Shown: positions 1 to 12,360 of the stretch, piece after piece
Position numbering within the stretch: the first letter of the stretch is position 1
Layout of the letters: the number at the start of each line of letters is the position of its first letter
From: Ampelocalamus luodianensis
Lineage: Eukaryota; Streptophyta; Magnoliopsida; Poales; Poaceae
DNA length: 64,000 nucleotides
Assembly: GCA_036346255.1 (NCBI GenBank)
Contig: CM070622.1
Span: 20,362,751 to 20,426,750 of the forward strand
Direction of reading: 5' to 3'
Position numbers and translations under genes: made by a program
The notes under the pieces: generated by a model
The model's input: the letters and a program-made list of their open reading frames with translations, nothing else
Databases searched by the model: none
Told to the model about the DNA's origin: nothing

Positions 1-2525
1 CAGCGTTAGAGTTAATCTCCCTCCATTAGCGTTAATCATCTTGTATTTGTATCACCGTCATGTGGGCCTCACGAGCTAATCGCGTTTAGAATCTTAATTC
101 AGCCCGTTAGTTATCCTCGAGAGTTGTCATGTGGGCCCATGTTGTCGATTAGTGTTCGTGTAACTTGCTTATCGTTTTCTGGTTGAGAAGCGTATTTCTA
201 TACTTGTAAGTTAGAGTGCGTGCGAGTGGCGAAGCGTATTCTCGAATCGCCGATGTCACCTTCGGCGGTACGTCTCTGGTCGGTAGCCGCCTTGCGATCC
301 CATTGTCGATGGTTGTGGCTAGCTGGTTGTCGGTAGAAAAAGTATTGAATGCTTTAGTAATTGAATTGTATTTTACATTGCTTTGTTAATTCAATTAAAC
401 TTAGAAAATGCATAACTAATTCAATTTTTCTCCAAATCGTATGAAACCAGTTCATTAATTTTCATTTTAGAGTTACTATTTACTAAAATTAGTTTCAACC
501 ATGTCTCTGTTAGCAAAAATCTGGTTATTGATTAATTGGTGTGTTATGTATTTTCCAAATTAGAAAATTCATATCTCTTTCAATAATTGTCCAAATCGAT
601 AAAACCAACCTTGTAAATTTTCATTTTAGTGTACTAATTATCGGGATAGGTTTTAGATACTGTTTCATTCATGAAAATTTGTTAAGTAATTAACTAGTGC
701 TTTAATGTGTATTTTAGCTTAGAAAATTATTAGAAAATTCATCACCACTTTAAATAAGTTATTCTCTGTTTCTAAAATGTGTTAGCCCTTGCTTAGGCTG
801 CTGTGTGAGTTTGGTATGTTTTGTTGTTGTTGATTGATTGAGTTTTGTCGGTGTTATTTGTTCTTATTATTGTTTTTGTTCGATCGATAGATTGCGGCGA
901 TTCAGTATTCTCGAGAGTGATCCTCAAGACACATTGGCGGCAAACGACAGCGGTTTGATCATGTTAATCCCGGTATTTTAAAGTCTAATATTTTGGTTTA
1001 ATTTGTATGTATGCATTGCTTAATTTGTGTTAAATTGATTAGTTAAATTCGTAGTTGTATATCACGTAGGTGAAATATTGATCTCTACTACCTAAGCCTA
1101 GGTTATTTTCTTTGTGATTAGAGTTCGTTGGATGAACTCTTATCACTTAGTAGATACGAGTTGATTGCTTAGCATTGCTTAGTTCTGGGGTAGAATTGGG
1201 CGGTTATCGGCGTGATCGATAACTTTGATCACACAAAACTTATTATTTGGTTATATATCAGCCTTTGTGCTATGTTTAATTGTAAAAACTAAAAATGAAA
1301 ACAAAATGATTTAGACTTGGGCTGTGGTATGTTGGTGTGATCTTTGGGTGTGTGGAATGGTGCCCGAGTCAATTAAGGACCGAGTTACTTGCGCCACCGT
1401 CTTGAGCATTTTGCGTGCTAACCACACTAGAGTATATGGAACCTCTCTTGACCTAGTACTTTGGTGTGTATTGACTCGGTCGCGGGAGGTCGCGGGAGGA
1501 TGGTGTTGGGAGCATGGTAGTTGTCAGAAAAGCTTTACCACAGAGTGGGTAGTTGTCTTTCGGCTTTACCATGTAAGCGTATGGATTTCTATCCATACGA
1601 GCGGCTCGTAGTTAATACACAATATTGGAAGCAGTCTCGTAGGACTTAGCCGTGTCGGCATACCTTCGAGTGTGCTTTGGCTTAAAGGCGATGCAAGTGT
1701 GGGTACATTGGTACACCTGCGGGGTTAAAACTATTCGAATAGCCTCGTCCTAGGTTATGGACACGCTCGGATCGCCCGTAAGAACTAGACTACAACATTT
1801 AAATTAAAACTTGATGGGTGGTGCGAATGGGATTCGTGCTATTGTTAATGGTGACTATTGGGATAGTCACTTCTAGGTTGTTTATCTTTAATCTTTTGCT
1901 ATTATTATCCTTACTTGTTATTTCAGACATTAAAATGAATTGCAAACTTGCTTTCTAATCATTAATTTATTGCAAATAAATTTGGCATTGTGCAAATGAA
2001 ACATATGGCCTCCACCAAATAAGCTTTGCATGTAGCATATGAATAGGTGCGCTAGTTCACACGTCGGTCTTGCAGTACAAAAACAATTTTTGTACTCATT
2101 TGCTTTTAATGTTTTTGTTGCGGAGGAAGAAGGTGAGCCCCAAGGGCCTCACTTCGTGAGTTGTCTTTGCCGCTTGTGCGACGACTAGGCTTAGCGGTCG
2201 GTCGGATGCCTTGTGGGTGAAGGCACGCGATTGGCTTTGTTTATAGCCATCTTATGGCGCTTTTGCTTCATTGTCGTTCTTCGTTATTTACGTATCTTGT
2301 GGCGATCGGCCATTATGCGTAATAATTTCTACTATTTGTTTATCTTAGTTTGGTACTTGTTGTTTGGACTCTATGTTTGGAATGGAGTTGATGCATACTT
2401 TTGTGGCGGTGTGTGTCTTGCTTTGCAGGAAGTATACATATCTCGGGCTCGGTTTATTTGATTTGTGATGCTAGGACACGGTGGTTGGTTAAGCATTACA
2501 AGCCAAATAAATTGGGGTCCTCACA
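1..2525 (+). mobile_element. 5' LTR (3' portion) of a Ty3/gypsy retrotransposon
   Basis: Near-copy of 8868-11415, with the same order of blocks from GCGTTAGAGTTAATCTCC to the terminal TCCTCACA. It is the left LTR of the element whose right LTR is 7369-11415, so about 1.5 kb of it lies left of the window. The end at 2525 is followed, after a 3-nt spacer, by TTGGTATCGAGCC (from 2529). This resembles the usual plant primer-binding site for initiator-Met tRNA (TGGTATCAGAGCC) with small changes. Differences from the right LTR are many but are mostly tiny indels and CG/CAG/CTG exchanges. No protein-coding capacity is credible here. Confidence 0.9.
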
Positions 2526-3044
2526 AAGTTGGTATCGAGCCATTCGACCGTGAGTAACAAGCATAGTCGTCTTTAGGATATTTTGGAAAAGCTTATTTGA
2601 AAATCGTAAAAGATTTACGAAAACTTAGGCGGACTCTCAGTTTTACTCCTCACCTATATTAGCCTTCTACTCTCATCTTACTCCAATTTGAGTTTTAAAA
2701 CTTGGTTTCTCTCTTTCCTTTCAAAAGATAGTTCTGCGTTCGGTGGAATTAGCTTTGGGGGAACCATGAAGATTAATCCACCTGAAACTTGTGGGGATAA
2801 TAGGGTAAGGTGTAGAGCGGGTAGTTATCTGTCTAATTTTGTTGGTTGTATTAAATCAGTGTTTTAACCTTGAGACATTACCTTCCTTAGCGATTACTCG
2901 TTACGCCAATCTGAATTCGGTCGCTTCGAGATTGATCTAAGGCGAAAGTTTTATGCGAGCTTTGTGTTTGTTCTGTGGACTGTTTGAGTGAATGTTGGCT
3001 TTCTTGCTTTTAGGATTGTGGCTAACTTGTCTTAGTGAAACAGG

Positions 3045-6000
3045 ATGGCCGGGAGAACACGTGGTAGTTAGTCAGCTGGCAGGGATGAGGAGCTTCCCCC
3101 TCCTCAGGCCATGGTGAGGTTCTCTCGGATCGGCGAAACCGCATGGACGACAGCGCATTTTGGAGGTTATTGCTAGGAATACCTCCACTCCTTCGGTGCC
3201 TCTGGATCCGGTGGTGGTGGGCACCGGACTCGCGGGGACTTGCGAGTTCCTCCGTCTGCCAGTGCCGACTTTCTCCGCTCGAGGACCTCTCGATGCGGAT
3301 GATTGGCTGCGCATGGTTGAGCCAGCTCAACATCGCTCGATGCCGAGCCCGGGAGAAGGCACTCTTCGCGTCCCACCGGCGAGGGCGCGGCACTCTCTGG
3401 TGGGAGAACTACCTCGCCATGCGGCCGTGGGCCATGTAGTCACACAGGAGGAGTTGGATCGACTTTTCGTCGGGCCCACATCACGATGGCACTGATGAAG
3501 GCGAAGAAGGAGTTTATCACGCTCAAGCGGGCGCAAATGCGTGACGGAGTACCTCTACGAGTTTAATCACGGCTTGTTATGCTCGGGTGAGGTGGCCTCG
3601 ATGAGGCCAGCGGGAGAAGTTTATGGATGGCTTGTCAGGAAGGCTGCGAGACAAGCTATCTGTGTGGACTTCTCAGACTTTCGGGCCTTAGTGGATAAGG
3701 CCATCGTTGCGAGCATAAGGCTAAGGCGGGCGAGTCCCGCAAGCGCAAATGGGAGGCCCATCGGTCTTCTCACGCCCGACCTCACTCGTCCTCGGTGGGC
3801 GATGCCGAGGCCCGTTCTTTTGCTCCACCGCGCCGAGGCCATCGGCGCGACTCCTCGTCCACCGCGGCGTGTTTGACCACGTCGCTGCGATTCGGCCAGC
3901 AGTGGCCTCCGCAATCCGGCGGCGGGGTTACTTGTTTTGCCGCCACAACAAGGGCCATTATGCGAATGCACGCCTCCGAGTGTTGGAGCACCCCTGCGTC
4001 CTAATGGAGGGCGGGCGGAGTGGTCACCCACGACGGAAGATGATCGAAGACCGAGGTGTGGCGGGCGAGTCAACCACCTTTCGGTGATGAGGCTCGGGCG
4101 CGGATGTTGTGATGGGTACACTTCTTGTCAATTCGTCTGCTGCGGTATTATTTGATTACGAGCATCGCATTCTTTTATTTCGAGATCATTTCTTTGCTGC
4201 TAGTGGTCTTCTTTGTGCTCCTTTGGGAGTTCCTTTGCTCATCCGCTCTCGGGTCGGTAATGAGCCGATTCTGATGTCGGGATGTTCCTATCATAGTCAA
4301 AGGAGTGGATTCTGGCAAATCTCATCTGCTCAACTCGGCGAGCTGGATGTAATTCTTGGCATGGATTGGTTGTCCCAACACTTGGGACAGATCGATTGTG
4401 CCAAGAAGATGGTTTCCTCACCAACCTTTATGGCGAGCAATTCGGCTTTTCTCCGCATTGCAAGGTCGCACCTTTGTGCACTTGTAGCAAAGCCGGCTTT
4501 GTCGATTCTGGAAGTTCCACCGTTTGTGATTTTGAGGATGTTTTCTGATGATTTACAGGATGCCTCGGTTCGAGATCCGAGCTTGTCATTGAGTTGCTAC
4601 AGTGCCGCCCCTATCTCGAAGCGCGTGTCGGATGCCTCCCAATGAGTTAGAAGAATTGAAGAAGCGGCTTGGTGAGCTCCAAGCAAAGGTTTCATCCGTC
4701 CTAGCTCATCTCCTTGGGATTGTCAGATGATCTTTATGAAGAAGAAGGACAAGACTTTGCGCATGTGTTGATTACCGTCAGCTCAATGAGGTGGCGGTGA
4801 AGAACAAATATCCTCCGCCCGCATTGATGATCTTTTGACGGTTATGCGGGGCTCGGTGTTCTCCAAGATTGATCGAGATTGGGATATCATCAGTCGGATC
4901 GAGTGAGGATATTCCGAAGACGGCGTTCACTACTCGTTATGGTCTTTACGAGTATATCGTCATGTCTTTCGGCCTAACCAATGCTCCAGCTTATTTCATG
5001 AACCTCATGAACTCGGTATTCATAGAATATTTGGATAAGTTCGTGGTGGTGTTTATTGATGATATTCTTATCTATTCCAAGACTGAAGAAGAGCATGCTG
5101 AGCATCTGAAGATTGTTTTGGGCAAATTGCGGGAGCATCGACTATATGCAAAGTTCGAAAATCGAGTTACGGTTGAAGGAAATGGCATTCTTGGGCCATG
5201 TTCTTTCAATTTGGGCGTAGTTTGTGGATCCCGGCAAGGTCGCGATGTTCTATCTTGGGGTCGGCCAAGTCGATCATCGATGTGCGGAGTTTTCTCGGTT
5301 TAGCGGGCTACTACCGCTTTATCGAGAACTTCTCCAAGATCATAGCCGATGGTGAATTGCTCAAGAAGGACAAAAGTTCGTGTGGTCCTCTGCTTGTGAT
5401 GAGAGCTTTCGGGAGCTCAAGCGGCGTTTGACTTGACTCTAGTTCTTGCTCTTCCGATGTCCACAAGAGCTTGATATCTATTGCGATGCCTCTCGTCGGG
5501 GACTCGGATGCGTTCTCATGCGGGAAGGCAAGGCGGTTGCCTATGCATCTAAGCGATTGAGACCTCATGAGCTCAACTATCCCACCCATGATTTAGAGCT
5601 TGCTGCGGTGGTTCATGCGCTCAAGATTTGCGGCATTATTTGATCGGAAACCGTTGTGAGGTGTATTACGATCACAAGAGCTTGAAATATTTGTTCACCC
5701 GGCCAGATCCCGAACCTCGAGCGAGGAGATGGTTGGAATTGATCAAAGATTATGACATGGGTATTGGTATCATCTGGCAAGGCCAATGTGGTTGCCGATG
5801 CACTTAGCCGAAAGGTGTATTGCAATACTTTGACGATCCAAGAGACAAGGCACTTCTTGCAGAATTTCAGCGTCTCAACTTGGGTTTGGTTGAGCATGGT
5901 TCCCTTGCTGCTTTGGTTGTGCAACCAACCTTGGTGGATCAAATCAAGGCAGCACATCAATCAGATGTTGGGGTGAGTAAAATCAAGCAGAATATCAAGG

Positions 6001-7330
6001 ATGGGTCAGCCAAGTGTTTCACAGAAGATGAGCACGGTGTCGTGTGGTTTGGACAGCGGCTTGTTGTCCCTAAGGTTCCCGAGTTGCGGGAGTTGATTCT
6101 CCAGGAGGCCCATGATTCCCCCTTGTCTATTCATCCTGGGGCTACCAAGATGTACCAAGATCTGCGTCAGAGATTCTGGTGGACTCGCATGAAGCGAGAT
6201 TGCGGAGTTAGTTCTTGGATCACGGCGTATGTTGTCGTGTCAAGGCCGAGCATCGGCGTCTGCAGGTCTTCTTGACCCTTGCCCATACAGAGTGGAAGTG
6301 GGATTACGCAGGCATGGATTTCATTCAGGCTACCCGTACTCTGCGGGAAGGATGCCTTATGGGTTATCATTGATCGGTTGTGAAGGTGGCTCATTTCCTT
6401 CGGTCGCGATCGAAGATTGATGTGAATCGACTAGCGGATCTTTACATATCCCGCATTGTGAGTTTGCATGGTGTGCCCGAACCATTGTGTCGATCAGCGG
6501 TTCTTTGTTCACTTCGAGATTTTGGCACAGTTTACAAGAAGCCATGGGGACTCGTCTTACCTTCAGCACGGCCTATCATCCTCAGACTGATGGTCAGACG
6601 GAGCGCGTCAACCAAGTGCTTGAAGATATGCTCAGTGCTTGTGTTCTTTCCTATGGGAAGAATTGGGAGAAGTGCCTACCGCTTGCCGAGTTCTCCTACA
6701 ACAACAGCTTTCAGGCTAGTCTCGGTATGGCACCATTTGAGGCCTTGTATGGGCGGCGATGCAGAACACCATTGAATTGGTCGGCGGGAGAGCGGTTCTT
6801 TGCCGGATTCCATCAATGAGGCTGAAAGACAAGTGCAGTTGATTCGTGAGCACTTGCGCGTAGCTCAGTCCAGGCAGAAGAGCTATGCAGACCGGCGTCG
6901 CCGTGAGTTGAGTTTCAAGCCCAATGACTTTGTGTATCTCAAAGTCTCACCTCTGAAGGGTCATCGTCGTTTCGGTGTCAAGGGCAAATTGGCTCCTCGG
7001 TATGTCGGACCCTACGCATCATCGATAGAGTGGGGCTGTTGCATACAAGCTAAATTGCGGCTACACTTGAAGGAGTGCATGATGTCTTCCATGTATCACA
7101 ATTGAAGAAATGCCTCCGTGTTAGGTGGAGGAAACGCCATTGGAAAATATCGATGTGCAAGAAGATCGTCTACCGCGAGCATCACATGCGCATTCTTGAA
7201 GAATCGAGCGGAGGACTAGAAACCGTGTGATCAAGTTCCTCAAAGTTCGGTGGTCGAATCACTCGAGGATGAAGCCACACGGGCGGGAAGATCGTCTCGT
7301 GCGGACTACCCATCCTTCTTCTCCAGTGTC
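3045..7330 (+). pseudogene. Ty3/gypsy gag-pol polyprotein, multiply frameshifted
   Basis: Remnants appear in the order gag, protease, reverse transcriptase, RNase H, integrase, chromodomain-like tail, which is the Ty3/gypsy order. The gag start is an ATG at 3045 with a stop soon after. A gag segment reading VTEYLYEFNHG lies near 3541, and a degenerate zinc knuckle (FCRHNKGHYANA) near 3935. The protease active-site region near 4150 is scrambled. The reverse transcriptase (4700-5430) keeps the catalytic box as FIDD near 5056. RNase H is at 5440-5820 (YCDASRRGLGCVL, VVADALSRK). The integrase is at 5900-6830 and has the zinc-binding region and the AYHPQTDGQTERVNQ stretch. A GPY/F-type module (KGKLAPRYVGPY) lies near 6985, and a chromodomain-like C-terminus (VIKFLKVRWSNHS) near 7230. 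The clade fits Tekay/Del chromoviruses. Frame changes every 100-400 nt, so it is non-functional as written. Some breaks may be assembly errors. Confidence 0.9.
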
Positions 7331-7368
7331 GAGAATCTCGGGGCGAGATTCCTGCAAGGGGGGAGATT

Positions 7369-10300
7369 TGTAACAGCCCTAAGTTAGGGTTTGTATTTCA
7401 AATGTAAAATTTTGAGGAGAAATAAAAAAATTTGTTGTCTCTTGAAGTCATTTGGAAGTTTTCCAAATTTCCCTAAACAATTTCCAATTCTAAGATTTAA
7501 TTCTTGTGAATGGAAATTGTTGTCAACAAATTCTTAGCCTTAAAACTTGTGATCATCCTCTGAAAATATTTTTTCCTGTCATCGTGACCATCCTAGCTAC
7601 CTCCCTGAAAATTTTCACAATTTTTAGATTTTGTTTGCTATTTCAAATGGCCAAGTCAAACCAGTTTGGAAATCTGGTCAAACCCCTGGACAACAGCTTG
7701 TGAATTTTATTGGGAGAAATCTAGTGCATGCAAATTCCTGGAAAAATTACACAGGGTTGTACTCTGTCCCAGGAAGCTCCCATAAAAATTTTGGAATTTG
7801 TGGAGCTTTGGAACCATCTCTAAAACTTCCCCAAACCAGCTCAGCCTTTTGAATTCAAACCCTGGAACTACTGTTCCTCGGGCTCGAACCTAACTCAAGC
7901 TCGAGTCCGACCGCACCTAAACGACTTCGGTCGCGTCAACTAGCTGCACCGCCCGAGTTCGATCGTTATTGACCGTCCGATGCAAATCGTGCGCTCACAT
8001 CGCGCCCGAGCCGAGTCCGGCTTCGGCCATTTCGTCGCGCCCGCTTATTCTTATCGCCGCGTGTGGGCCAACCTTGTCGATGTCGCCTCGTCTTCTCCGC
8101 GTCTCACGGGCTCGCGAGCGCCGCGCATGTGTGCCACGGCGCTCGTCGCTGCCACGTCGTGGGCGCGTGTCCCCCTCCGAGAGTCGCCCGAGTCCATCTA
8201 CCCCGAGGTCATCCTTTCTTCCTCGCGTCCATTCGTGACTTCTCCGCCCATCTCTTAGCCGGTAGGAGAAGAACCCGGCGTGCGCCGCCGAGTCGGGGCC
8301 GCTCTCGAGCCCGCGACCCGCCGTGCTCCTCTCACCACACGCCTCCATTTTGCCCATCCGGACCCTTGGCATCCGTGGATCGCTCGGAGCAACCGTCGTC
8401 TCGCCTCCGTGACCTCGGCCTCGCGGTCGTTTCTGCGTTACGGTGAGCCTCTAGCCTCGGCGCTTGGTCCTCTGGGATCGCATTTCTCCACGAGGCCGAT
8501 GCTAGGCTCGTTTTCATCTTTGGTGCGTTGTTGAGGCGTCGGCCGTTTCTTCCCGAGCACGGTGTTCGCCGCCGCGGCGATCGGCGCCTCGGACCCTCTT
8601 CATCGGCGTTATCTTGGGCTTATCCTTCGAGGAGTCGGCGGCGTTGCACACCTTCCGAAGCTTCGGCCGTAGCATCTTCTCGCGAGGCGTGTCTTCGTCT
8701 CGCCTCGTTCGCCGCCACTCGCGCGGCATCTCGTGGAGTCTGCGTCGCCGTCGCCGAGTTCGCGAGTCTTAGCGAACACGAAGGTATAACACACTCGCCC
8801 GAAACCCTCCGGTTCGCTAGATCCATTGTCGCGGCGGCCTGCCGTCCCGTCTGCGTCGGCGAACCGCGGCGTTAGAGTTAATCTCCCTCCATTAGCGTTA
8901 ATCATCTTGTATTTGTATCAGCATCATGTGGGCCTCTCGAGCTAATCGCGTTTAGAATCTTAATTCAGCCCGTTAGTTATCCTCTGAGTCGCTGTCATGT
9001 GGGCCCATGTTGTCAGTTAGTGTTCGTGTAACTTGCTTAATACGTTTTCTCGGTTGGGAAGTGTATTTCTCTATACTTGTAAGTTAGAGTGCGTGCGAGG
9101 TAAGCCAGAAGAAGTATGCTCGAATCGCCGATGTCACCTGTCACCTTGAGGGCTCTGGTCTGGCGCTTTCATGTGATCCCATTGTCGATGGCGTAGCTAG
9201 CTGGTTGTCGGTAGAAAAAGTATTGAATGATTTAGTAATTCTGAAATGTATTTTCTGTTGCACTGTTAATTCAATTAAACTTAGAAAATGCATAACTAAT
9301 TCAATTTTTCTCCAAATCGCATGAAACCAGTTCTGTTAATTTTTATTTTAGAGTTACTATTTACTAAAATTAGTTTCAACCATGTCTCTGTTAGCAAAAA
9401 TCTGGTTATTGATTAATTGGTGTGTTATGTATTTTCCAAATTAGAAAATTCATATCTCTTTCAATAATTGTCCAAATCCAGTAAAACCAACCTTGTAAAT
9501 TTTCATTTTTAGTGTACTAATTATCAGGATAGGTTTTAGATACTGTTTCTGTTCATGAAAATTTGTTAAGTAATTAACTAGTGCTTTAATGTGTATTTTA
9601 GCTTAGAAAATTATTAGAAAATTCATCACCACTTTAAATAAGTTATTCTCTGTTTCTAAAATGTGTTAGCCCTTGCTTAGGCTGCTGTGTGAGTTTTGGT
9701 ATGTTTTGTTGTTGTTGATTGATTGAGTTTTGTCGGTGTTATTTGTTCTTATTCGCTATTTTTGTTCGATCGATAGATTGCGGCGATCTGGTATTCTAGA
9801 GTGATCCTCGGCACATTGAGCGGCCGCCCGAATAGCAAGCAGTTTGATCATGTTAATCCCAGTATTTTAAAGTCTAATATTTTGGTTTATTTGTATGTAT
9901 GCATTGCTTAATTTGTGTTAAATTGATTAGTTAAATTCAGAATTGCATATCACAGTAGGTGAAATATTGATCTCTACTACCGAGCCTAGGTTATTTTCTT
10001 TGTGATTAGAGTTCGTTGGATGAACTCTTATCACTTAGTAGATACTGAGTTCGGTTGCTTAGCATTGCTTAGTTACAGGTAGAATTGGTGGTTATCGGCG
10101 TGATCGATAACTTTGATCACACAAAACTTATTATTTGGTTATATATCAGCCTTTGTGCTATGTTTAATTGTAAAAACTAAAAATGAAAACAAAATGATTT
10201 AGACTTGGGCACAACGTATGTTGGTGTGATCTTTGGGTGTGGTGGAATGGTGCAGAGTCAATTAAGGACCGAGTTACTTGCGCCATCAGCATCGAGCATT

Positions 10301-11415
10301 TTGCGTGCTAACCGCAATAGAGTATATGGGACCTCTCTTGACCTAGTACTTTGGCGTGTATTGACTCGGGTCGTGAGAAGGTCGCGGGAGGGATGGTGTT
10401 GGGAGCATGGTAGTTGTCCAAAAGCTTTACCTGAGTGGGTAGTTGTCTTTCGGCTTTACCATGTAGCGTATGGATTTCTATCCATACGAGCGGCTCGTAG
10501 TTAATACACAATATTGAAACAGTCTCGTAGGACTTAGCCGTGCAGCATACCTTGGAGTGTGCTTTGGCTTAAAGGCGATGCGAAGTGTGGGTACATTGGT
10601 ACACCTGCAGGGTTAAAACTATTCGAATAGCCTCGTCCTAGGTTATGGACACGCTCGGATCGCCCGTAAGAACTAGACTACAACATTTAAATTAAAACTT
10701 GATGGGTGAGTGCGAATCTAGGATTAGTGCTATTGTTAATAGTGACTATTGGGATAGTCACTTCTAGGTTGTTTATCTTTAATCTTTTGCTATTATTATC
10801 CTTCATTATTTCACATTAAAAATGAATTGCAAACTTGCTTTCTAATCTGTATTAATTTATTGCAAATAAATTTGGCATTGTGCAAATGAAACATATGGCC
10901 TCCACCAAATAAGCTTTGCATGTAGCATATGAATAGGTGCGCTAGTTCACACGTCGGTCTTGCGAGTACAAAAACAATTTTGTACTCACCGCTTTGCTAA
11001 TGTTTTGTTGCGGAGGAAGAAGGTGAGCCCCAAGGGCCTCATACGTGAGTTGTCTTTGCCGCCGTGTCGGCGACTAGGCTTGGCGGTCGGTCGGATGCCT
11101 TGTGGGTGAAGGCACGATTGGCTTTGTTTATAGCCATCTTATGGCGCTTTTGCTTCATTGCGTTCTTACATTATTTACGTATCTTGTGGCGATCGGCCAT
11201 TATGCGTAATAATTTCTACTATTTGTTTATCTTCCGTTTGGTAGTTGTTGTTTGGACTCTATGTTTGGAATGGAGTTGATGCATACTTTTGTGGGAGGTG
11301 TGTATACTGCTTTCTGGGAAGTATACATATCTCGGGACTCGGTTTATTTGATTTGTGATGCTAGGACCAGGTGGTTGGTTAAGCATTACAAGCCAAATAA
11401 ATTGGGGTCCTCACA
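7369..11415 (+). mobile_element. 3' LTR (4.05 kb) of the Ty3/gypsy element
   Basis: Starts TGTAACAGCC directly after a polypurine tract (AGGGGGGAGA, 7357-7366) and ends TCCTCACA at 11415. The end is matched by the end of the left LTR at 2525, and 8868-11415 aligns with 1-2525. At about 4 kb it is a very long LTR. It has a GC-rich section at 7980-8870 with several long but random-looking open frames, which I read as compositional. It then has the shared block with GTCAATTAAGGACC (10257-10270), CCTGCAGG and CTATTCGAATAG (10619-10630). The left half (7369-8867) has no partner in the window because the other LTR is cut off. Confidence 0.92.
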
Positions 11416-12360
11416 TGAAGGAGATCCTATTCGCATCTCCTTCGAGACCTTCTTGCTGACCGACTGTATTTCTTCAATCAACTGCTCTGCTTCTGCTTTC
11501 GAGCATTCAAAGTCGGCTTTGATTGGCTGCAGATTAAGATTGGGGTCACGAGCCTTAACTTTTGCTGGAGCATAACTTATTGCGCATTTGACCGCCTCCT
11601 TTATCGAGTCAGCTTGATTGATTCTCAGAGTGGTCACCAACTCTTGTAAGGTCCCGACTTGTTCTCCAATGGCACTCGTGTGAACAGTTAAGGTGTCTTC
11701 AAGAGGAGTAACCCTCTTAGTGCCAAGACCTCTGAGTACATTATTCAGAAGAGAAATGTTGTCTTGAAGGTTGATCTTCATCGACTTCATCTCCTCCTGG
11801 CTACAAGTCGAAACCTCATGGAGTTGTTTTATTTCGACTGCCTGCTCTGAAAAGAGTATGACTAGTCAGAACAAATAACCCTTAAAAAGATTGATAAATA
11901 AAACTGGTCGCAGGTAAAGAGTTACTTACCTGCAAGTCGAAAGTCTAGTTTCTGGACTTCTTCGTCATGGGAAGCAGTGCTCTTTGCGTATCGTTCTTCC
12001 TACAACTTTATCTCCTGATGTTTTTCTTTAGCGATATGGGATATCTCGCGAACAACCAGAGTCTTTTCTTTGGCTTCGGTCTCAAGCTTGCCCATTTTGA
12101 ACTCTTTTTCTGAAAAGGAATAAGAGTTAGAAAAATAAAAAGGTCATTATCATAAGTAGTCTTAAGTTGGGAACTTACTATTTATTTGACCCTGCAACTT
12201 TTGAGTCACAGAGTTTGCCTCCTGAAGCTTCTTCAGAAGGTCCTCTTTTTTTGCCTGTAGCTTCTACAACTCGACCTTCTTGTAGTCAAGTGCATCAGCC
12301 AAGTTCTTTTCATCACTCTTAAACTTGCAATCCATTTCTTCTTCCTTCTAATCAGGTGCC
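11416..12360 (-). pseudogene. Coiled-coil protein gene fragment with retained introns
   Basis: Three consecutive minus-strand exon-like segments have plausible splice signals: about 12170-12350, 11930-12110 (acceptor TTTTCAG, donor GCAG/GTAAGT) and 11846 down to about 11416 (acceptor TTTTCAG). All encode charged, heptad-rich helix, for example KNLADALDYKKVEL, then KLQAKKEDLLKKLQEANSV, then QEEMKSMKINLQDNISLL and later QLIEEIQSVSKKVSKEM. The first segment contains an in-frame stop after KKVEL. The downstream end is cut by the 3' LTR boundary at 11415, so the retrotransposon probably inserted into it. Proteins like this often accompany large grass transposons; I do not recognise a specific family. 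No catalytic motif is visible. Confidence 0.5.

Noticed and set aside
2529..2545. tRNA-like sequence TTGGTATCGAGCC, also at 30062 and 31254
   Set aside because: These are primer-binding sites complementary to the tRNA 3' end beside LTRs. No cloverleaf can be drawn.
7969..8905. Several overlapping frames of 60-127 codons
   Set aside because: They lie in the GC-rich section of the 4-kb 3' LTR, overlap each other on both strands and show no recognisable domain.
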